Positions 7,925 to 13,196 of a DNA stretch of 13,196 nucleotides are shown here, one piece after another (position 1 is the stretch's first letter; the number at the start of each line of letters is the position of its first letter). The stretch spans positions 1-13,196 of the forward strand of contig JAGDBH010000281.1 of assembly GCA_017959135.1 (NCBI GenBank), given 5' to 3'. Origin of the DNA: Succinivibrio sp. (GTDB lineage: Bacteria; Pseudomonadota; Gammaproteobacteria; Enterobacterales; Succinivibrionaceae). The notes beneath the pieces were generated by a model. The model was not told where the DNA came from. It worked only from the letters and a program-made list of their open reading frames with translations, and ran no database searches. The translations under genes and the position numbers were made by a program.

Positions 7925-9883
7925 ATGGATAATAATTCTGCAAGTACTGAGTTCAAACAACTTATTGCAAAGGGTAAAGAACAAGGTTACTTAACAATTG
8001 ATGAAATCAATGATTTAATTCCACCTGATATTATTAGTGGCGATCAGCTTTCAGTTTTCATTCAGACCTTTGTTGATATGGGTATCACCGTATGTGAGAC
8101 CCCTCCTGAGGCGGACGACATTCTTCTGAATGGCAATTCCCAGACAGACTCTGAAGACGTTGAAATTGTAGCAAATCAGCTGGACAGTTCTGTTGATATT
8201 GGCAGAACTACCGATCCAGTTCGCATGTACATGCGTGAGATGGGTAACGTATCACTGCTTACCCGTAAAGACGAAATCGAGATCTCAAAGAGAATCGAGA
8301 AAGGTACCAATGAAGTTCAGGTTTGTCTTGTAGAGTATCCACAGGCAATGGAAGAACTGTTTGCCCGTTATGAGCAGACTATGGATCCTATGTCTGAAAT
8401 CAAGATTGGCGATATTATCAATGGCTTTGCTGACGGTGCTCCTTCTCAGGATGACTCTGATGTTCTAGAAGACATTGATGAGACCGCAGAGGCTGAGCTG
8501 GATAAGGAGCTTGAAGCTCTGGATGAGGCTGATGGGGATATTGATATCGAAGATACTCCATCAAAGAAGAGCTCTAAGAAATCCAAAAAGAAAGCTCAGG
8601 TTTCAGAAGACTCAGATGACGATGATGATATGGATGATTCAGACGATGGTGCTGATTCACCTAATGATTCAGGTCCTGATCCAGAAGAGACCCGCAAGAG
8701 ATTTACCGAACTTAGAGTGCAGTTTGACAAGGTAACTGCTGCTCGTCAGAAGTCAATGACTGACAAGAAGTATCAGAAGGAACTTGAAAAGCTGATTGAA
8801 ATCTTCCAGTGCTTCAAGATTGTTCCTTCACAGCTTGAGTCATTACTTCGCAAGATGCATGACACTATGGACAGTGTTAAGCGTCAGGACAGAAGAATCA
8901 GAGAAATTGCTGTTGGCCGTTGTGGAATGAAGATTGACGAGCTCAAGAAGTTCTATAACGAAAACGAGAATGTAGCCGACATGGGCTGGTTCGAGAAGGC
9001 TTGCAAGGTTAAGAAGGCTTCTCACGCTAAGTTCAAAGAGTATGAGGCTGATGTTCAGAAGTGCGTAAACGTACTTCGTGAAATCGAGGAAAGCTCTGGT
9101 ATTTCAATTACCCGTCTGCGTGACCTTGCAAGACGAGTAATGAAGGGGGATGCTCTGGCTAAGAAAGCTAAGAAAGACATGGTTGAAGCTAACCTTCGTC
9201 TTGTTATTTCTATTGCCAAGAAGTACACCAACAGAGGTTTACAGTTCCTTGATCTGATTCAGGAAGGCAACATCGGTCTGATGAAGGCTGTTGATAAGTT
9301 TGAGTACCGTCGTGGCTACAAGTTCTCAACCTATGCAACATGGTGGATTAGACAGGCTATTACCAGATCAATTGCTGATCAGGCTCGTACAATTCGTATC
9401 CCTGTTCACATGATTGTGACCATCAACAAGCTGAACCGAATTTCAAGACAGATGCTTCAGGAGAAGGGCAGAGAACCAACTCCAGAAGAGTTATCTGTTA
9501 AGATGGGCTTACCTGAGGAGAAGATCCGTAAGGTAATGAAGATTGCCAAGGAGCCTATTTCACTTGAAACTCCAGTTGGTGATGATGACGATTCACATTT
9601 AGGCGATTTCATTGAGGATAGCTCAATTGTTGTACCTGCTGAGGCTGCAACATCAGAGAGCCTGAAGAACGCTATTAACGGTGTTCTTGATGAGATGCCT
9701 CCACGTGAAGCTCAGGTTTTACGTATGCGTTTCGGTATCGGTATGCCATCTGACCACACTCTTGAAGAGGTTGGTCGTCAATTTGGTGTTACCCGCGAGC
9801 GTATTCGTCAGATTGAGGCTAAGGCCTTAAGAAAACTGCGTCATCCTTGCAGATCACAGGGCCTACGCGGCTTCTTAGACTAA
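7925..9883 (+). CDS. rpoD: Primary RNA polymerase sigma factor (sigma-70)
   Basis: Housekeeping sigma factor that directs RNA polymerase to -10/-35 promoters. At 652 aa it is longer than E. coli RpoD (613). Region 1.1 is recognisable at the very N-terminus ([17 protein letters not shown]), supporting this start despite a weak RBS (AGGA at 7909-7912, 12 nt away). Region 1.2 contains [11 protein letters not shown]. The non-conserved region carries a lysine-rich then aspartate-rich stretch (about 213-250). Region 2 includes [19 protein letters not shown] from 443 and the melting-associated TWWIRQAI (W473, W474). Region 3 includes [21 protein letters not shown] in two parts. Region 4.2 has the helix-turn-helix [20 protein letters not shown] (612-631), and the protein ends [10 protein letters not shown], as expected for the family. 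A strong terminator follows directly. Located after yebC, unlike E. coli, where rpoD follows dnaG. Confidence 0.98.
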   Translation: MDNNSASTEFKQLIAKGKEQGYLTIDEINDLIPPDIISGDQLSVFIQTFVDMGITVCETPPEADDILLNGNSQTDSEDVEIVANQLDSSVDIGRTTDPVRMYMREMGNVSLLTRKDEIEISKRIEKGTNEVQVCLVEYPQAMEELFARYEQTMDPMSEIKIGDIINGFADGAPSQDDSDVLEDIDETAEAELDKELEALDEADGDIDIEDTPSKKSSKKSKKKAQVSEDSDDDDDMDDSDDGADSPNDSGPDPEETRKRFTELRVQFDKVTAARQKSMTDKKYQKELEKLIEIFQCFKIVPSQLESLLRKMHDTMDSVKRQDRRIREIAVGRCGMKIDELKKFYNENENVADMGWFEKACKVKKASHAKFKEYEADVQKCVNVLREIEESSGISITRLRDLARRVMKGDALAKKAKKDMVEANLRLVISIAKKYTNRGLQFLDLIQEGNIGLMKAVDKFEYRRGYKFSTYATWWIRQAITRSIADQARTIRIPVHMIVTINKLNRISRQMLQEKGREPTPEELSVKMGLPEEKIRKVMKIAKEPISLETPVGDDDDSHLGDFIEDSSIVVPAEAATSESLKNAINGVLDEMPPREAQVLRMRFGIGMPSDHTLEEVGRQFGVTRERIRQIEAKALRKLRHPCRSQGLRGFLD

Positions 9884-9891
9884 AAGCTTCT

Positions 9892-9920
9892 AATCCCCGG
9901 TTTACCGGGGATTGTTTTTT
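9892..9920 (+). terminator. Intrinsic terminator of rpoD
   Basis: AATCCCCGG (9892-9900) and CCGGGGATT (9905-9913) form a perfect 9-bp GC-rich stem with a TTTA loop, followed by GTTTTTT. It starts 9 nt after the rpoD stop codon and is the strongest terminator in the window. Confidence 0.92.
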
Positions 9921-9936
9921 CTACACTCCACTAATT

Positions 9937-9940
9937 GAGG
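9937..9940 (+). promoter_or_regulatory. Ribosome binding site deciding a TTG start
   Basis: GAGG lies 8 nt before the TTG at 9949. No ATG or GTG occurs in frame between the rpoD terminator and the conserved N-terminal motif, so this pair defines the start of the DUF5131 gene. Confidence 0.6.
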
Positions 9941-9948
9941 TATCTGTT

Positions 9949-10815
9949 TTGCACGATATCTGGAATCCATGGCACGGCTGTATAAAAGCTTCTGAAGGCT
10001 GTAAAAACTGTTACATGTTTTTCCAGGATAGACTGCGTGATAAAAACGGAGCCGATATCTATCGAACCAAATCCTTCTATTATCCTCTTGAGAAAAACAA
10101 AAATGGCGGATATAAGGTTCAAAGCGGTGAGATGATCCGTGTCTGTATGACATCTGACTTCTTTTTGGAAGAGGCTGATGAATGGAGAGAAGAAGCCTGG
10201 AAAATCATCAGACAGCGTTCGGATGTAAAGTTCTTTTTACTTACCAAAAGACCACAGCGTGTTCTAGAGCATCTTCCAAAAGACTGGAATGATGGCTATG
10301 ACAATGTTTTCTTTAACGTTTCTGCAGAGAATCAGAGACGCGCTGACGAGAGAATTCCAATTCTTCTGGAACTGCCTTTCAAGCATAAAGGCGTCATGTG
10401 TGCTCCTTTTATCGGACCTGTATCTCTTGATAAGTATCTTGCGACAGGTCAGCTTGAACAGGTTATCTGTGATGGAGAGAATTATGCAGGAGCCAGAGAA
10501 TGCCACTACGAATGGGTAAAAAATCTTTCTGATGAATGTCGTAAATATGATGTGACTTTTGTCTTTTGTGGGACTGGCAACTACTTTGTAAAGGATGGAC
10601 GTAAATACCATATAGAAGGTAGTGCCCTCCAGAGTACACAAGCTCTTAAATCAGGACTCACCTACATTGGACGTGAAATCAGATTCAATCTTGTGGATGC
10701 TGTGGGAATGCCTATTTTCCCTGAAGAGCTATACAGGCCTCATTTTAAGGAAAAGTGCGATTCGTGCGGCATGAAGGCTGTCTGTAACGGCTGTTCTGAC
10801 TGCGGAAAATGTTAG
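9949..10815 (+). CDS. DUF5131 (phage Gp37/Gp68-like) protein with cysteine-rich tail
   Basis: A 288-aa protein of unknown biochemical role. The N-terminus, HDIWNPWHGCIKASEGCKNC (2-21), matches the DUF5131 signature (IWNP...GC...GC.NCY), with cysteines C11, C18 and C21 spaced CX6CX2C. Later family-like stretches are VCMTSDFF, FFLLTKRPQRVLEHLP, NVFFNVSAENQ and GPVSL. The family occurs in phages and bacterial genomes, and its conserved cysteines suggest a metal or Fe-S site. This is inference; it lacks the canonical radical-SAM CX3CX2C. The C-terminus adds six cysteines (C270, C273, C279, C282, C285, C288; CX2CX5CX2CX2CX2C), another likely metal site. The frame is open up to 9847, but such a start would lie inside rpoD, and the TTG at 9949 has the RBS. 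It lies just past the rpoD terminator with little room for a separate promoter. Confidence 0.85.
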   Translation: MHDIWNPWHGCIKASEGCKNCYMFFQDRLRDKNGADIYRTKSFYYPLEKNKNGGYKVQSGEMIRVCMTSDFFLEEADEWREEAWKIIRQRSDVKFFLLTKRPQRVLEHLPKDWNDGYDNVFFNVSAENQRRADERIPILLELPFKHKGVMCAPFIGPVSLDKYLATGQLEQVICDGENYAGARECHYEWVKNLSDECRKYDVTFVFCGTGNYFVKDGRKYHIEGSALQSTQALKSGLTYIGREIRFNLVDAVGMPIFPEELYRPHFKEKCDSCGMKAVCNGCSDCGKC

Positions 10816-11046
10816 AAATCTCTTATCTGCAAATCTTTCTGTAAAGATCGGCAAATCAGGTCAAATCTCAAATTGTTTGAATATTATCGATAAACACAAG
10901 TCGAAAATTAGAATTTGAATTTCATTGCAAATCTTCAATAAATTTAATTCTACTTTTCTTCGTTGCGTAATCTCTCACATAAAAGCCTTATAGAAAATGA
11001 TAAAAATAACTAATATAGCCAACTGCTATCAATATAAGGAAAGATT
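10816..11046. other. AT-rich gap before the SLC13 transporter
   Basis: About 230 nt without a credible gene. ATCTTT/AAAGAT (around 10833-10848, loop CTGT) is a weak 6-bp hairpin with no T-run, so no convincing terminator is seen for the DUF5131 gene. The hexamer CAAATC occurs four times on the plus strand (10830, 10852, 10862, 10928), and TCAAA-TTG-TTTGA (10868-10880) is a small inverted repeat. TAATAT at 11011-11016 with a poor TTATAG 17 nt earlier is the best promoter candidate for the downstream gene. Confidence 0.5.
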
Positions 11047-12309
11047 ATGGATCACGCTACAATAACTTTAATCGTACTTGGCGTAGTGGCTTTTCTGTTT
11101 GTTACAGAACTGATTCCTGTTGCCGTGACTTCAATATTAGGAACCTTAACCTTAGGTGTGTGTGGAGTTCTTACTCCAAAAGAAACCTTCTCCGGCCTGT
11201 CTAACGATACCGTTGTTCTGTTCGCAGGTATGTTCGTTGTCGGAACTGCCATGCTTGAATCAGGATTAGCTCAGGCTATCGGCAGAATGGTTGTTAAAAG
11301 GGTTGGTACCAGTGAAGTTCCTCTTATGATTTCCTTTATGCTGTTAACAATTGTTATGTCAGCTTTCGCATCAAACACAGGAACTATCGCATGTTTAATG
11401 CCAATGGTAATTGGTGTCTGTGCTTCCGCTAAGATTCCTGCTACGGCGATTCTGATGGCTATGGCTGTTGCTGCCAATGCTGGCGGTATGATGACCATGG
11501 TTGGTACTCCTCCAAATATGTTCGCTGTATCTGCTCTTCAGGAGCGTGGTCTTGAGCCATTCGGTTTCTTCGAGTTCGCTTTTGTTGGTGCTCCTGTTGC
11601 CTTCATCAGCGTATTCTTCATGGTATTTATCGGAAGAAAGCTGCTTCCAAAGAACGATTCTGACTTAGGTGTTTTAGGCAATGAGCTGACTGGTTCAGGC
11701 TCTCCTCGTCAGCGCTGGACTGTTCTTGCTATTCTGATTTTCGTTATCTATGGTCTGATTTTCGGTATTCCTGGTTTATCTCAGGCAATGATCGCTATTA
11801 TCGGTGCTCTTGCCTGTGTGCTTACCAAATGTATTACAGAAAAGCAGGCTTATAAGGGAGTTGACTGGGTTACTATCTTCCTGTTTGCCGGAATGCTTCC
11901 AATTGCTGGTGCTCTGGAGAAAACAGGTGCAGGTAAGATGATTGCTGAATCTGTTATTGGTCTGATGGGTGATAATCCTTCTGATACTGTTATGATGTCA
12001 GTTCTGTTTATTATCTCCTGCGGTCTGACTCAGTTTATGTCAAATACTGGTACAGCAGCTCTGCTGATTGCAATTGGTATTTCAATTTCAGAAGAGCTTC
12101 AGGTCTCACCATACGCTGTGGTTATGGCTATTTCAATTGCAACCTCCTGTGCATTCGCAACTCCTGTTGCAACTCCACCAAATGTAATGGTTATGAATCC
12201 TGCTGGTCTGCACTTTATTGACTATATCAAGGTCGGTACACCTCTATGTATCATTGGATACATTATCAGTGTATTCATTATTCCAATCGTATGGCCATTC
12301 AATCCATAA
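11047..12309 (+). CDS. SLC13/DASS-family anion (probably di- or tricarboxylate) transporter
   Basis: A 420-aa inner-membrane protein with roughly ten hydrophobic segments. Two SNT motifs, S109-N110-T111 in ASNTGT and S332-N333-T334 in MSNTGT, lie in two inverted halves, as in VcINDY, where they bind substrate and sodium. Each is followed by a proline-rich loop: MVGTPPN in the first half and ATPVATPPN in the second. This is diagnostic for divalent-anion/sodium symporters or the related SLC13-type permeases. Substrates in the family include succinate, malate, citrate and sulfate; which one applies here, and whether it imports or exports, cannot be determined. AAGGA (11036-11040) is a good RBS 6 nt before the ATG. 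The length is somewhat short of VcINDY, but both halves are complete. It seems to be a single-gene unit, converging on glucokinase. Confidence 0.88.
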   Translation: MDHATITLIVLGVVAFLFVTELIPVAVTSILGTLTLGVCGVLTPKETFSGLSNDTVVLFAGMFVVGTAMLESGLAQAIGRMVVKRVGTSEVPLMISFMLLTIVMSAFASNTGTIACLMPMVIGVCASAKIPATAILMAMAVAANAGGMMTMVGTPPNMFAVSALQERGLEPFGFFEFAFVGAPVAFISVFFMVFIGRKLLPKNDSDLGVLGNELTGSGSPRQRWTVLAILIFVIYGLIFGIPGLSQAMIAIIGALACVLTKCITEKQAYKGVDWVTIFLFAGMLPIAGALEKTGAGKMIAESVIGLMGDNPSDTVMMSVLFIISCGLTQFMSNTGTAALLIAIGISISEELQVSPYAVVMAISIATSCAFATPVATPPNVMVMNPAGLHFIDYIKVGTPLCIIGYIISVFIIPIVWPFNP

Positions 12310-12337
12310 AAGAATTACTTCCATAAAACTAACTTAA

Positions 12338-12357
12338 AAGGGAGCGTAAGCTCCCTT
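12338..12357 (+). terminator. Hairpin after the transporter gene, possible terminator
   Basis: AAGGGAGC (12338-12345) and GCTCCCTT (12350-12357) form a perfect 8-bp stem with a GTAA loop, 29 nt after the transporter stop. The plus-strand tail (CGTTCATT) is only partly T-rich. On the minus strand the stem is followed by TTTT, so it may serve in both directions. Confidence 0.6.
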
Positions 12358-12397
12358 CGTTCATTCAAAAAACAGAACTGAATGTAAAAAGGCAAAC

Positions 12398-12419
12398 AAA
12401 AAGGGAGCTATAAGCTCCC
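12398..12419 (-). terminator. Intrinsic terminator of glucokinase
   Basis: On the minus strand GGGAGCT and AGCTCCC form a 7-bp stem with a TAT loop (12403-12419), followed by TTTTTGTTTG. It lies about 30 nt after the glucokinase stop. The stem is nearly the same as the hairpin at 12338-12357. Confidence 0.85.
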
Positions 12420-12448
12420 CTCTGTTTAGGTTTAAATCTTTTTGTAGA

Positions 12449-13196
12449 TTATAGCTTAGCACCTAGTTCCTGACGAACATAAGCACCAGCTCCTAATAAA
12501 CCAGCATCACCCTGTGAAATTACATATACAGGGATCTTGTTTAAAGCGTGGTTGAAACGGCCCTTTGATTCGAACTCTTTACGGAATTCTGACTTCTTGA
12601 AGTAGTCGATGAATCTTGGAACGATACCGCCAGCGATATATACACCGCCCTTAGCAAGAATGTTAAGAGCCAGGTTACCACCGAATGAACCCATTAGCTT
12701 GCAGAACAGATCAACTGTTTCCTTGCAGTCTGGATCTGGATCCTCAGCAAAAGCACCACCGGTAACATCAGCTGGAACAACATCTCTGATCTCGTGACCG
12801 TTAAGCTCAGCAATAGCCTGATAAGTGTTAACCAGACCCTGACCAGATAGCAGACGCTCGCCTGAAACGTGGTCGAACTTCTTACGAAGAACCTTAAGAA
12901 CTGAGTCATCTCTGTCTGACTGAACAGCGATATCAACGTGACCGCCTTCAGTTGGAAGAGGAATCCACTTGCCCTCTGCGTAAATCAGGTAACCAACACC
13001 TAGACCAGTACCTGCACCGTAGATTGCTTTAGGAGCCTTATCAACGATTTCCTCACCACCGATCTGAACCATTTCTTCAGTCTTGATAGCTGTAACACTC
13101 ATTGACATTGCAGTGAAGTCATTGATGAAAATCAGTTTTTCAAGATTCAGATTCTTCTTCATCTCTGAAATTGAGAATTCCCATGGGTTATTGGTC
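12449..13196 (-). CDS. glk: Glucokinase (E. coli Glk type), N-terminus cut by window edge
   Basis: Cytoplasmic enzyme that phosphorylates glucose to glucose-6-phosphate with ATP, feeding glycolysis. 248 residues are visible and the frame is open to the right edge. An ATG at 13162 is internal: the codons before it read NNPWEFSISE, which continues the E. coli Glk similarity (NHTWAFSIAEMKKNL). The catalytic aspartate is in INDFTAM (codon at 13118-13120; E. coli D100), so about 74 N-terminal residues are missing. Other motifs are YGAGTGLGVGYL (nucleotide/phosphate loop), EGGHVD (sugar contact), LSGQGLVN, FGGNLALN and IAGGIVPRF. The zinc motif of ROK kinases is absent, as expected for this group. 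The C-terminus, GLLGAGAYVRQ, matches the family end. It converges with the transporter gene, and its terminator lies between them. Confidence 0.96.
   Translation of the reverse strand, partial: TNNPWEFSISEMKKNLNLEKLIFINDFTAMSMSVTAIKTEEMVQIGGEEIVDKAPKAIYGAGTGLGVGYLIYAEGKWIPLPTEGGHVDIAVQSDRDDSVLKVLRKKFDHVSGERLLSGQGLVNTYQAIAELNGHEIRDVVPADVTGGAFAEDPDPDCKETVDLFCKLMGSFGGNLALNILAKGGVYIAGGIVPRFIDYFKKSEFRKEFESKGRFNHALNKIPVYVISQGDAGLLGAGAYVRQELGAKL

Noticed and set aside
8475..8735. 86-aa open frame inside rpoD
   Set aside because: It is a shifted frame of the acidic/lysine-rich stretch of RpoD, with repetitive composition and no RBS.
9847..9948. Longer DUF5131 protein beginning at 9847
   Set aside because: It would overlap the end of rpoD and run through the terminator; the added residues do not resemble the family, whose motif starts just after the TTG at 9949.
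9979..10011. Radical SAM cluster in the DUF5131 protein
   Set aside because: The spacing is CX6CX2C, not the canonical CX3CX2C, so membership in the radical SAM superfamily is not claimed.
10964..10979. CRP-like site TGCGT-N6-TCACA upstream of the transporter
   Set aside because: Only the right half matches the consensus; the left half agrees at 3 of 5 bases, too weak to call.
12449..13162. Complete 237-aa glucokinase starting at ATG 13162
   Set aside because: The frame stays open to the edge and the upstream codons continue the similarity to E. coli Glk, so this Met is internal and the gene is truncated by the window.

Overview
The window looks like a chromosomal segment of a gammaproteobacterium. 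AspRS, YebC, RpoD and glucokinase all resemble their E. coli counterparts closely, including a 613-aa-type primary sigma factor with regions 1.1 to 4.2 and the non-ROK (E. coli-type) glucokinase. AT-rich spacers, strong AAGGAGG-type ribosome binding sites and the general gene content would suit an anaerobic gut lineage such as the Succinivibrionaceae (Aeromonadales). That family placement is inference, not something the sequence proves. No tRNA, rRNA, CRISPR array, insertion sequence or phage cluster is visible.

Left part, minus strand (1-4848). A 1087-aa soluble hybrid histidine kinase has an N-terminal FIST sensory domain, then HisKA, HATPase, receiver and HPt modules. It overlaps by 8 nt a 251-aa regulator made of two receiver-like domains, the first degenerate, with no DNA-binding domain. 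Beyond a 132-nt gap lies a periplasmic amino-acid-type ABC substrate-binding protein with its own RBS and candidate promoter; it is cut by the left edge. The sensor could monitor the same class of small metabolite that the binding protein imports, because FIST domains are thought to sense small ligands such as amino acids. This link is inferred from position only.

Divergent spacer (4849-5246). About 400 nt separates the kinase gene from the plus-strand housekeeping block. It holds a perfect -10 for the kinase, a palindromic operator-like site, a second inverted repeat and two candidate promoters for aspS.

Centre, plus strand (5247-9920). aspS and yebC are 26 nt apart and surely cotranscribed. 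rpoD follows after a 123-nt leader with its own candidate promoter and a hairpin, and ends at a strong intrinsic terminator. In E. coli yebC is followed by ruvC, so rpoD in this place is a different arrangement.

Right part (9949-13196). A 288-aa DUF5131 (phage Gp37/Gp68 family) protein with a TTG start begins 28 nt after the rpoD terminator. It carries a CX6CX2C motif at its N-terminus and a six-cysteine tail. Next is a 420-aa SLC13/DASS-type anion (probably dicarboxylate) transporter. Last, on the minus strand, is a glucokinase cut by the right edge. Two nearly identical hairpins lie between these convergent genes. Dicarboxylate transport and glucose phosphorylation would fit a sugar-fermenting, organic-acid-handling anaerobe, but substrates are not shown by the sequence.
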